NCBI GenBank assembly: GCA_030593425.1
Contig: JAUVHF010000006.1
Location: 1-21,077 of the forward strand
Direction: 5' to 3'
DNA: 21,077 nt
Origin: Anaerolineales bacterium
Lineage (GTDB): Bacteria > Chloroflexota > Anaerolineae > UBA7937
Within the stretch, counting starts at the first letter, position 1. The number at the start of each line of letters is the position of its first letter. A program made the translations under genes and the position numbers. Under the pieces are notes generated by a model. It did no database searches, was not told the origin of the DNA, and worked only from the letters and a program-made list of their open reading frames with translations. Shown here in pieces: positions 14,913 to 21,077 of this stretch.

Positions 14913-15428
14913 AGTTTGTGCCCCTTGGGCCTCCATCTCCAAGAGCCTGCGTTTCATGTCCAGACCTCCGCCGTAGCCACCCAGGGTTCCATCTTTTCGA
15001 AGCACGCGGTGACAGGGGATGATGATAGGGATGGGGTTCTTGGCCAGGGCCACGCCCACAGCCCGATAGGCGCGTGGCGAGCCCACCTCTTTCGCCACCC
15101 AAGAGTAGGGGCGAGTCTGGCCATAGGGGATGCGAGAGGTGACCGCCCAAACCCGTCGTTCAAAAGGAGTATAGCCTTCCAGATCGAGTTTCGCCGCGAA
15201 GGTCACCGGCTCCCCGGCGTAATACCGGCGCAACTGCTCCTTCAACTCCTGGGCAGCCGACTCTTCAAATGAGGCTTCCGGCCACCGCTCCTTCAGGTTG
15301 GCCAAGGCCTCTTCTCTCGTGGCGCGGGGGTACTCCAATGCCAGAATCCCCTTGGGAGAGATGGCCAAACCCACCCATCCAACCTTAGTCCGGCAGGTGG
15401 TCACTCCTATCCTGGCGAGGCCTTCCAC
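14910..15428 (-). CDS. ogt: Methylated-DNA-protein cysteine S-methyltransferase
   Basis: This 172-residue protein of the Ogt/MGMT family removes alkyl groups from O6-alkylguanine by moving them to its own cysteine. The active-site motif IPCHRV is intact (C139), preceded by AVGVALAKNPIPII and the recognition-helix region FERRVWAVTSRIPYGQTRPY (about 89-108). GYGGGLDMKRRLLEME near the end is typical. The N-terminal domain (1-75) is shorter and more divergent. The start is GTG at 15428, 5 nt after the ssb stop, with AGAAGG overlapping the ssb stop codon, so the two genes are likely translationally coupled. Confidence 0.93.
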   Translation of the reverse strand: MEGLARIGVTTCRTKVGWVGLAISPKGILALEYPRATREEALANLKERWPEASFEESAAQELKEQLRRYYAGEPVTFAAKLDLEGYTPFERRVWAVTSRIPYGQTRPYSWVAKEVGSPRAYRAVGVALAKNPIPIIIPCHRVLRKDGTLGGYGGGLDMKRRLLEMEAQGAQT

Positions 15429-15433
15429 ACCTT

Positions 15434-15823
15434 CTAAAAAGGGATCTCCTCCTCCGGAGGGATTTCCTCGCCTGGCATGACCTCGGTAACCCGCTCCCCC
15501 TTGGGGGTGAGGAACCTAACGTCCCTGGCTTGGAGTTCCCAGGTCGTGCGCGTTCGCCCCTCTTGATCCTCCCAACTGCGCTGTTGCATCCGTCCGTCCA
15601 CCAGGACTAGTTGTCCCTTGGTGAGGAACTGGTTGCACGTCTCGGCCAGCCCACGCCAGGCCACGACCCGGAACCAAGTCGTTTCCTCTTTGCGGTTGCC
15701 CTCCGCATCGGTCCAGCGACGGTTGGTGGCCACCCGGAAGTTGGTGACTGGGGCGCCGCTGGGGGTGTATCGCATCTCGGGATCGGCTCCCAGATGTCCC
15801 ACGATCACTATCCGCTGGTACAT
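15434..15823 (-). CDS. ssb: Single-stranded DNA-binding protein
   Basis: This 129-residue SSB has one OB-fold domain (about 1-105): YQRIVIVGHLGADPEMRYTP at the start, VTNFRVATNRRW, and WFRVVAWRGLAETC. It coats single-stranded DNA in replication and repair. The acidic C-terminus ends in EEEIPF, the tip that recruits partner proteins. The linker between fold and tip is very short, which is normal for compact SSBs. The start has GAGGAGGGG upstream and a clear promoter at 15885-15913. It heads a two-gene leftward unit with ogt and is not in the usual rpsF-ssb-rpsR arrangement. Confidence 0.96.
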   Translation of the reverse strand: MYQRIVIVGHLGADPEMRYTPSGAPVTNFRVATNRRWTDAEGNRKEETTWFRVVAWRGLAETCNQFLTKGQLVLVDGRMQQRSWEDQEGRTRTTWELQARDVRFLTPKGERVTEVMPGEEIPPEEEIPF

Positions 15824-15884
15824 GATCCCCTCCTCGCTCGATTGATGTCCTTAAAGGATCCCGTAGGGAAGTGACTATGCCCAT

Positions 15885-15913
15885 ATTATAGCAGGGTTTG
15901 GGCCTCTTATCAA
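15885..15913 (-). promoter_or_regulatory. Sigma-70 promoter for ssb-ogt
   Basis: On the minus strand there is TTGATA (15908-15913), a 17-bp spacer and a perfect TATAAT (15885-15890). The predicted start is near 15878, giving a leader of about 55 nt. Confidence 0.75.
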
Positions 15914-15949
15914 CGGCCAGGGTACTTTGGGCTTGAAACCTAGTTGCTG

Positions 15950-15955
15950 TATAAT
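15950..15955 (+). promoter_or_regulatory. Possible -10 box for the ECF sigma operon
   Basis: A perfect TATAAT lies at 15950-15955. The best -35 candidate is TTTGGG with an 18-bp spacer, which is weak. No clear ECF-type AAC/CGTC promoter pair is visible, so autoregulation is not supported by the sequence. The 15950 and 15885 boxes face away from each other. Confidence 0.4.
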
Positions 15956-15982
15956 GCGTATATTACTATGCAGGGGAACGGG

Positions 15983-16591
15983 ATGCCCTTCGACGAGGCT
16001 CACGGCAGGGAGGGGGAGCGCGGCTGGGTCCGGGAGGCGCTGGCCGGCGATCAAGAAGCCTTCGCCCGGCTGGTGGAGAATTACCAGGCAGCGGTCTACA
16101 ACTTGGCCTATCGGATGCTGGGGAACGCTGGCGACGCCGAGGATGCCGCCCAAGAGACTTTCCTACGTGCCTACTCTCGGTTGCGGAGTTACGATCCGGC
16201 GCGCAAATTCTCCTCTTGGCTTCTTGCCATCGCCGCCCACCATTGCATCGACCGGCTTCGTCGCCGGCGCTCGACGATATCTTTGGAGGATATCCCCCTT
16301 GGACGCCAGTTCTCAACTGATCGAGACCCAGAAAGGGAGATCGAACGGCAGGAGGAACGGGAAGAGATCCGTCGACTGCTTGAGCGTCTCCCTCCCGACT
16401 ATCGGCTGGTGGTCATCCTCTACTATTGGAACGATCTCTCCTGTCGTCAGATCGGAGAGGTTATGGGCTTGGGAGAGGGAGCGGTGAAGTCCAGGTTACA
16501 TCGAGCCCGAAGGATGCTGGCTCAAGGGTTAAGGGAGGAGAGAGAATCCGCCTCTCAGCGTTCAAACATGGCTATGGGGGAGGCACCTTAA
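15983..16591 (+). CDS. ECF-type RNA polymerase sigma factor
   Basis: This 202-residue sigma-70 family protein has only regions 2 and 4, as ECF factors do. Region 2 spans about 23-95, with FARLVENYQAAVYNLAYRML, then GDAEDAAQETFLRAY and FSSWLLAIAAHHCIDRLRRR. Region 4 spans about 128-180, with LPPDYRLVVILYYWNDLSCR followed by a helix-turn-helix around EVMGLGEGAVKSRLHRARR. It directs polymerase to a small regulon. The ATG at 15983 with AGGGG upstream is preferred; an ATG at 15968 would add five residues. The stop codon is directly followed by the anti-sigma ATG (TAAATG), which implies coupled translation and a balanced ratio. Confidence 0.94.
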   Translation: MPFDEAHGREGERGWVREALAGDQEAFARLVENYQAAVYNLAYRMLGNAGDAEDAAQETFLRAYSRLRSYDPARKFSSWLLAIAAHHCIDRLRRRRSTISLEDIPLGRQFSTDRDPEREIERQEEREEIRRLLERLPPDYRLVVILYYWNDLSCRQIGEVMGLGEGAVKSRLHRARRMLAQGLREERESASQRSNMAMGEAP

Positions 16592-17137
16592 ATGGTGCAT
16601 CGAGGAGAACTGATCCCAGCATATTTAGACGGGGAACTCGTCGGGGAAGAGAAGCAGTGGCTAGAGGAGCACCTGGCGGTTTGCGCTCGATGTGGGGATG
16701 AATTGAGCGCCTTACACGAGGTGGGTCTCCTTCTCTCAGAAGCACCTCTCTTCTCGCCGCAACCTGGTTTCACCGCTCGAGTGATGGCCAGGCTGGCCCA
16801 GAAGGAGGCTCGCCGTCGCCTGACGAGGGTCGCTCCTGCATTGGTGGCTGTATCCCTCCTGCTAACTTTTTTGGCTCTGCTTTCCGTCGTGGGGCTCCTG
16901 ACCCCTTGGTGGAGCACGCTGGCAGCGCCCGCTACCCTGATAGAGTTGGGGTTCGATCTCTTGCTGAGGTTCATGCAAACGGGCACCACCTTGGCTCAGA
17001 CTTGCTCCTTCCTCTTGGGTGCGACTCTGGGGGCTTTACCCCCTGGGCTCCTTTTGCCCTACTCTTTTTTGATGTTAGGGTTGATGATGGTCTGGGCTAG
17101 ACTGGTGATCCGTGCACCTTTGCCTCAGAATAACTAA
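16592..17137 (+). CDS. Zinc-finger (zf-HC2) membrane anti-sigma factor
   Basis: This 181-residue protein has a cytoplasmic anti-sigma head carrying the zinc motif HxxxCxxC, seen as HLAVCARC (H27, C31, C34). Membrane helices follow at about 74-97, 105-128 and 146-172. The ZAS domain family binds and holds its partner ECF sigma; direct adjacency to the sigma gene supports that pairing. A zinc-finger anti-sigma usually has one membrane helix, whereas this one seems to have about three with very short loops. There is thus no obvious large external sensor domain, and the signal may come through the membrane or from the next protein in the operon. GGGGAGG lies inside the end of the sigma gene. Confidence 0.88.
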   Translation: MVHRGELIPAYLDGELVGEEKQWLEEHLAVCARCGDELSALHEVGLLLSEAPLFSPQPGFTARVMARLAQKEARRRLTRVAPALVAVSLLLTFLALLSVVGLLTPWWSTLAAPATLIELGFDLLLRFMQTGTTLAQTCSFLLGATLGALPPGLLLPYSFLMLGLMMVWARLVIRAPLPQNN

Positions 17138-17151
17138 GAAGGAGGGTTCAA

Positions 17152-18252
17152 ATGAAGAGGGTACTATTGGCGTTCTTGATCGCTATTCTACTATCGGTAG
17201 CCGTGGTCCCGCCGGCCTTTGCCCAGGGAGGCGATGAGGGCCGAGTCATCTTCGGGCAGGATTACACGGTAGAGTCCGGCCAGGAACTGGAGGGCGATCT
17301 GGTCATCTTCGGCGGCGATCTCATCGTCGAGACCGAGGGGTGGATAGATGGCGATGCCGTGGTTTTCGGAGGGGAGGTATTAGTCGAGGAGGGAGGGGTT
17401 ATCGAAGAGGATTTAGCGGCTATAGGAGGCAACGTAACTATCGCCGGAGAGGTAGCGGGCGATGTGGCCAGCGTAGGTGGGAGTATCCGCCTGAGACCAA
17501 CGGCTGAGGTGGGCAACGATGTGGTCGCCATCTTCGGCCAGGTGGAGCGAGCCGAGGGCGCAGAGGTGGGCGGCCAGGTGGTGGAAGGGGCGGAGTTGCG
17601 CTTTAGGCCTTCCTACGGCTTCAGATGGGGCGGAGTTAGGGGTTGGCGGATAGATCCCTTCGCCGGTTTTCTCTTTCGCGCCTTCCGCGCCTTGGTCACC
17701 ATCGTGGCCCTGATGGCTTTGGGCCTCCTGGTGGTGGCTCTCCTGCCGGAACAGGTGAAGGTTGTGAGCGCAACGGTTGAGGGGGCACCCTTCCCCAGCA
17801 TCGGGGTGGGGTTCCTTACCCTATTCGTCTTCTTACTCCTCACCCCGATCCTTTTCATCGTCGTTTGCATCGGCTGGGTGGCTTGGCTGCTCCTCTTCAT
17901 AGCCTTGGCGGCGGCAGCCATTTACGGCTGGATAGTCTTGGGCTCGGTGGTGGGGGAGAGGCTGCTCCAAGCGGTGAAGGTCGCCGAGCCGGAGCCCTTA
18001 GCCTCCGTCCTCTTGGGCGTCTTTCTCATCACCCTCATCTCCGCTGTACCTCTTTGCATCGGCTTCCTCTTTACCTTGGTGGCCGGTTCCTGGGGGCTGG
18101 GGGCTGTGATTCTCACTCGCTTTGGGACAACCCCTTATCCACCCCCTGTCGCTACCCCCGAAGAGGCACCGCCTCTGCCTGCGGCCGAGGAAGCGCCTAA
18201 GCCCCGGCGCAGAAGGGCTAAGAAGGACGAAGAAAAGCCCCCTGAATCGTAG
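17152..18252 (+). CDS. Secreted bactofilin-like repeat domain fused to a multi-pass membrane domain
   Basis: This 366-residue protein starts with a signal peptide (MKRVLLAFLIAILLSVAVVP, cleavage likely after AFAQ). Residues about 30-155 hold short repeats such as GDLVIFGGDLIVE, GDAVVFGGEVLVE, EDLAAIGGNVTIA and GDVASVGGSIRL. This is the right-handed beta-helix pattern of bactofilins and polymer-forming (DUF583) proteins. About five membrane helices follow (170-198, 215-239, 241-263, 284-305 and 305-322). A proline-rich tail with a basic cluster (PKPRRRRAKKDEEK) ends the protein. Classic bactofilins are cytoplasmic; here the repeat part should lie outside the membrane. The start has AAGGAGGG upstream, 15 nt after the anti-sigma stop, so all three genes form one operon. 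A sensor or effector role is inferred, not shown. Confidence 0.85.
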   Translation: MKRVLLAFLIAILLSVAVVPPAFAQGGDEGRVIFGQDYTVESGQELEGDLVIFGGDLIVETEGWIDGDAVVFGGEVLVEEGGVIEEDLAAIGGNVTIAGEVAGDVASVGGSIRLRPTAEVGNDVVAIFGQVERAEGAEVGGQVVEGAELRFRPSYGFRWGGVRGWRIDPFAGFLFRAFRALVTIVALMALGLLVVALLPEQVKVVSATVEGAPFPSIGVGFLTLFVFLLLTPILFIVVCIGWVAWLLLFIALAAAAIYGWIVLGSVVGERLLQAVKVAEPEPLASVLLGVFLITLISAVPLCIGFLFTLVAGSWGLGAVILTRFGTTPYPPPVATPEEAPPLPAAEEAPKPRRRRAKKDEEKPPES

Positions 18253-18273
18253 CCTGCCTTTCAGCGCCGTTCA

Positions 18274-18302
18274 AGGGAGAGGGATTACCCCTCTCCCTTT
18301 TT
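18274..18302 (+). terminator. Strong intrinsic terminator of the ECF sigma operon
   Basis: AGGGAGAGGG (18274-18283) pairs perfectly with CCCTCTCCCT (18289-18298) across a 5-nt loop, and a run of five T follows (18298-18302). Confidence 0.92.
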
Positions 18303-18314
18303 GCTTCAGGTGTT

Positions 18315-18344
18315 TTGGCTGGAAGAGGTCGTTAATGGTATAAT
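18315..18344 (+). promoter_or_regulatory. Promoter for the 18381 operon
   Basis: TTGGCT (18315-18320), an 18-bp spacer and a perfect TATAAT (18339-18344) come right after the terminator. The predicted start is near 18351, with a leader of about 30 nt. Confidence 0.6.
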
Positions 18345-18380
18345 TATCGAAAGACCATTGGGAAGAGGTGGGTTTCTGAT

Positions 18381-19280
18381 TTGGATGGGCGGGGGATAGA
18401 GAGCGTTCTATTGGGCCTGGAGGCTTCGTGGGCCAAGCCTCGCATCTGGCTGGGACCAGCCTGGGCGGTTCTCTGTGGTGGTTTAGCCTCCGGGAGGTTG
18501 GGGTTCAACGGGTGGACGGTTCTGGTTCTTCTTTTGTCCCTCTTTCTAGGTGATCCGCTCCTGGGAACCATCTGGCGGGAGGCATCTGCTATGGCATCTC
18601 CCTACAACCCCACCTCTCTCAGCGAAAGGTCAAAGGCCAGGCTCTCCCCGCCACCCTATACTCTGCCTGGCTCCCTGGCTGATCGTCTCTTCCGTTGGGC
18701 GGAAGAGCGGCTATCTTGGTGGTCTTCGGTCTGGCCCAGGTTCGAAGCCCCTCTGGCCGGTCTAGCCTTCGCCCTTCCTTTGGCCTTCCTTCTGGCTATC
18801 CTTTTGGGTCAGAGCGTAGTCATGCTCATAGCCGTGGCTTTGATTTTGGTGGCCTGGGAATCGCTACGTTTACATGGTGGCAGGGAACCGAGTCTCCTGC
18901 TTCGAGCCTCTTATGCAGGGGGGATGGCTTGGCTAGTGGGTTATCTGGCTTTCAGGCCTCTCATCCCTCAAGTAGCGCTCCAGCGACATGGCGAGGCGAT
19001 CCTTTGGGCTCTGATCTACACCGGGGTCCTTTACGCTTTCCAAAGCATAGATAAAGGCGAACGAGATGAGGGGATAAGACTCCTCAACCTGGTGCAGATC
19101 TTCGGGGTAGCGGTTCTGGTTCTGACCAAGGAGCCGATACTTGCGGGGGTCGTGGCTCTTCTACTCCTGCCTCAGATGTTGCTTCAACCGGTTTTGAAGC
19201 GCGGCCGTGTGTATCTGCGGCGCACTCAATTCTTCGCCCTGATGGGGATGATGGTTGGGGCCTTGGCGGTGGCGATATGA
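18381..19280 (+). CDS. Multi-pass membrane protein of unknown function
   Basis: This 299-residue protein starts at TTG 18381, with a GAGGTGGG stretch about 10 nt upstream. Hydrophobic segments lie at about 24-60, 122-142, 143-162, 170-187, 200-222, 232-262 and 280-299. The loop between the first and second groups (about 60-120) is rich in serine, arginine and proline. I recognise no conserved catalytic motif and cannot name a family. The stop codon overlaps the next start (ATGA at 19277-19280), so it is translationally coupled to the membrane-anchored methyltransferase, which suggests joint action at the membrane. Confidence 0.72.
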   Translation: MDGRGIESVLLGLEASWAKPRIWLGPAWAVLCGGLASGRLGFNGWTVLVLLLSLFLGDPLLGTIWREASAMASPYNPTSLSERSKARLSPPPYTLPGSLADRLFRWAEERLSWWSSVWPRFEAPLAGLAFALPLAFLLAILLGQSVVMLIAVALILVAWESLRLHGGREPSLLLRASYAGGMAWLVGYLAFRPLIPQVALQRHGEAILWALIYTGVLYAFQSIDKGERDEGIRLLNLVQIFGVAVLVLTKEPILAGVVALLLLPQMLLQPVLKRGRVYLRRTQFFALMGMMVGALAVAI

Positions 19281-20107
19281 GGTTCGCGATCTGGGCGGCT
19301 CTGGCGCTCCTTCTGGCTGGTCTGGCGTATTGGTTGCTCGTCCTCACCGAGGGTATCTATCTCGGCCCTAGGGTGGTGCGGTTTCTTTACGACTGGGGAG
19401 CCAAGAGTTACGATGAGATCAAGGAGTTTGACGCGGCCGAGGACGCCTGGCACCTGGCTATACCTTTGGAGAGGAGGCTTGGGGGTTGGAACTGTCCCCC
19501 CGTCCTCGATGTGGCCACCGGCACGGGGAGGATGCTTCTGGCTATCCTGCGCCGTCCAGGGTTCGAGGGCTGGCTAGTGGGCTTGGACGCTTCACTGCCT
19601 ATACTTCGAGTGGCGAGGGAGAAGGCCCAGGGGTATGGGGGCCGGGCATCTTTGATCTGGAAGGATGCGACTCGGTTGCCCTTTGCCGACGGTTCTTTCG
19701 CCGCCGTTACCTGCATTGAGGGCCTGGAGTTCATGCCCCACCAGAGGTTAGCCCTTGGGGAGATGGCGCGGGTCTTGGCCCCGGGCGGGGTTCTCCTGCT
19801 CAGTAATCGGGTGGGTCGCGATACGTTCTTTTTCCCTGGACGGACTTTTGGGAGGGACGAACTCAAGGGTCTATTGGGCTCTCTCTCCCTGGAGGATGTG
19901 CAGGTTAATCGGTGGCAGGAGTGCTATGACCTGGTATGGGCCAAGAAGGGAGGTTCGCCTGGAGGGGAGTCTCCCCAGAACCTCTTGGAGGTTCTCCTCT
20001 GTCCCCGCTGTGGCTCCTCCCTGGCTCGGAGGAGCGAGGCGATAGGTTGCCTGAACTGCGATCATCTTTACCCCTTTGTAGATGGGGTTCTGAGTCTGGA
20101 GGTATAA
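19277..20107 (+). CDS. Membrane-anchored SAM-dependent methyltransferase with C-terminal zinc ribbon
   Basis: This 276-residue protein has one N-terminal membrane helix (about 3-24). A class I (Methyltransf_11-like) domain follows: motif I as LDVATGTGR (about 77-85), the SAM acidic residue in GLDAS (D104), then PFADGSFAAVTCIEGLEF and a VLAPGGVLLLSN motif (about 166-177). The C-terminus (about 236-276) carries two CxxC pairs (CPRCG at 242-246, CLNC at 258-261) and ends YPFVDGVLSLEV, closely resembling the Trm112/YcaR zinc-ribbon fold. The order of enzyme followed by zinc ribbon in one chain is notable, since Trm112 is usually a separate activator. The substrate is unknown (lipid, quinone or other). 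The start overlaps the preceding stop by 4 nt. Confidence 0.85.
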   Translation: MRFAIWAALALLLAGLAYWLLVLTEGIYLGPRVVRFLYDWGAKSYDEIKEFDAAEDAWHLAIPLERRLGGWNCPPVLDVATGTGRMLLAILRRPGFEGWLVGLDASLPILRVAREKAQGYGGRASLIWKDATRLPFADGSFAAVTCIEGLEFMPHQRLALGEMARVLAPGGVLLLSNRVGRDTFFFPGRTFGRDELKGLLGSLSLEDVQVNRWQECYDLVWAKKGGSPGGESPQNLLEVLLCPRCGSSLARRSEAIGCLNCDHLYPFVDGVLSLEV

Positions 20108-20111
20108 GTCA

Positions 20112-20822
20112 TTGACTAAATCGAATACGACGCCCACGGAGTTGAAGGGAGCGAAGGGAGGGGTAGTTACCCTGGATGACGTGAAGCAGGATGGGGAGGT
20201 GGTCGCTCTGCTGGAATCGGCCAATGAGCAGTTGCGAACCTTGGGCTATACGGAGCATGGTGAGAGACACGCCAGCCTGGTGGCCAATATCGCACAAAAC
20301 GTCCTTTTGCATCTCGATTACCCGGAGAGGAGGGCGGAATTGGCAGCCATAGCGGCCTATCTTCACGACATCGGGAACGCCATCCATCGGGATGCTCACG
20401 CTAGCGCCAGCGCCCTCATCGCCCTGGACATCTTGCGGCGTCTAGGGATGGGGTTCGACGAGATAGCCCTCATCATGGCCGCCATCGGCAACCACGAGGA
20501 GGAGCGGGGAGAGCCGGTGAGCGAGGTCTCGGCGGCGGTCATCATCGCCGACAAGGCCGATGTGCACCGTTCGCGGGTGCAGAACCCCGATATGCTCTCC
20601 TTCGACATCCACGACCGGGTGAACTACGCCGCCCAGCGCTCCTTCGTGCGGGTGGACGCGGAGAATAGGACCATAACCTTGGAGTTGGAGGTTGACACAG
20701 AGATATCCAGTGTGATGGAGTATTTCGAGATATTCATGAGTAGGATGCTCATGACCCGGCGGGCCGTGCGCTTCTTGGATTGCGAGTTCGTCTTGACCAT
20801 CAACGACACGAAGATGTTTTAG
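20112..20822 (+). CDS. HD-domain metal-dependent phosphohydrolase
   Basis: This 236-residue protein has an HD fold at about 45-160. The metal-binding set is visible: H53 (ERHASLV), H85-D86 (YLHDIGN), H96 (RDAHASAS), H128 (GNHEE) and D147/D150 (ADKADVH). HD proteins hydrolyse phosphoester bonds, often of nucleotides or cyclic dinucleotides; the substrate here is not readable. The C-terminal part (165-236) is beta-rich and may be a regulatory or dimer domain. The start is TTG at 20112, with GGAGGT 8 nt upstream inside the end of the methyltransferase gene. It lies 4 nt after that gene, so the three genes form one operon. Confidence 0.87.
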   Translation: MTKSNTTPTELKGAKGGVVTLDDVKQDGEVVALLESANEQLRTLGYTEHGERHASLVANIAQNVLLHLDYPERRAELAAIAAYLHDIGNAIHRDAHASASALIALDILRRLGMGFDEIALIMAAIGNHEEERGEPVSEVSAAVIIADKADVHRSRVQNPDMLSFDIHDRVNYAAQRSFVRVDAENRTITLELEVDTEISSVMEYFEIFMSRMLMTRRAVRFLDCEFVLTINDTKMF

Positions 20823-20869
20823 GGGCACGGGTCAAGGATTGAGGGAATCTGCAGGAGGAGGATTGCGAA

Positions 20870-21077
20870 ATGAGGAGCTATAAGAGAGTGGAAATCACGG
20901 AGAAGGAGCTAGAGGGTGCAGTGAGGCAAGCACCAACCCTTATTGAGGAGGGCTTGAGCTTTGTTGACCACCAAAGGAAGACGGAGCGTGGGCCTCTCGA
21001 TGTGCTTTTTGTGGACAGTGACGGAGCCCTGGTACTAGCTGAACTGAAGGTGAAAGAAAGCGACGAAATGCTCATGC
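20870..21077 (+). CDS. Probable PD-(D/E)XK nuclease domain protein (DUF91/NucS-like), 3' end missing
   Basis: The frame is open from the ATG at 20870 to the window edge, about 69 residues. The start has GGAGGAGG upstream, 8 nt before the ATG. The sequence begins MRSYKRVEITEKELEGAVRQ and contains FVDHQRKTERGPLDVLFVDS followed by LVLAELKVKE. A GPLD aspartate, a short strand and an ExK motif (ELK) are the layout of the PD-(D/E)XK nuclease core, as in the C-terminal domain of NucS/EndoMS and DUF91 proteins. The rest lies beyond the window, so neither length nor domain partners are known. It follows the HD gene by 47 nt without an obvious terminator. Confidence 0.6.
   Translation, partial: MRSYKRVEITEKELEGAVRQAPTLIEEGLSFVDHQRKTERGPLDVLFVDSDGALVLAELKVKESDEMLM

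Noticed and set aside
1..21077. CRISPR array, tRNA or rRNA genes, insertion sequences or phage genes
   Set aside because: No regularly spaced repeats, cloverleaf-like segments, rRNA-like stretches, transposase, integrase or phage structural motifs were seen on either strand.

Overview
The window reads like a chromosomal segment of a GC-rich bacterium. Gene content suggests an uncultured or thermophilic member of the Chloroflexota (Anaerolineae-like). Pointers to this are secreted LysM hydrolases, a DUF2085 protein, an ECF sigma/anti-sigma/bactofilin-like operon, many small multi-membrane proteins of unknown function, and a small protein with an MRLGLLWFDDDP start that I associate with that phylum from memory. 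The phylum call is an inference and no search was run. Promoters are ordinary sigma-70 type (TTGACA-like, about 17 bp, TATAAT-like), Shine-Dalgarno sites are common, and TTG start codons are unusually frequent. I found no CRISPR array, tRNA, rRNA or insertion sequence.

Region 1 (1-6183) is an envelope neighbourhood. A leftward secreted protein, cut by the window edge, combines a PD40 beta-propeller, a SpoIID/LytB domain and a possible Ig-like tail. It is divergent from a LysM-M23 endopeptidase, which is followed by a LysM-L,D-transpeptidase, a PlsC-family acyltransferase and a DUF2085 membrane protein. Three different peptidoglycan-acting enzyme types lie side by side.

Region 2 (6184-10624) has its own promoter and holds a glycine-rich membrane protein with a puzzling start site, then a DUF4013 membrane protein and a terminator. 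UvrC (excision repair nuclease) and a duplicated PH-domain membrane protein follow, closed by a perfect palindromic terminator.

Region 3 (10625-13165) is leftward: ribosomal protein S20, a small conserved-looking protein with a strong promoter that may carry an operator, a metallophosphoesterase and a DUF4349 lipoprotein.

Region 4 (13200-15913) holds MurJ (lipid II flippase) running rightward, then a REP-like hairpin, then a leftward ssb-ogt pair in which ogt encodes the alkylguanine DNA methyltransferase.

Region 5 (15950-18302) is a tight ECF sigma / zinc-finger anti-sigma / secreted bactofilin-like membrane protein operon with a strong terminator. It is the best candidate here for a self-contained regulatory system.

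Region 6 (18315-21077) is a coupled operon of an unknown membrane protein, a membrane-anchored methyltransferase with a zinc ribbon, and an HD-domain phosphohydrolase. The start of a probable PD-(D/E)XK nuclease follows and runs off the end.

Most of the window is housekeeping and envelope genes. Nothing in it proves a new defence or mobile system, but the bactofilin-sigma operon, the methyltransferase-HD operon and the PD40-SpoIID fusion merit follow-up.
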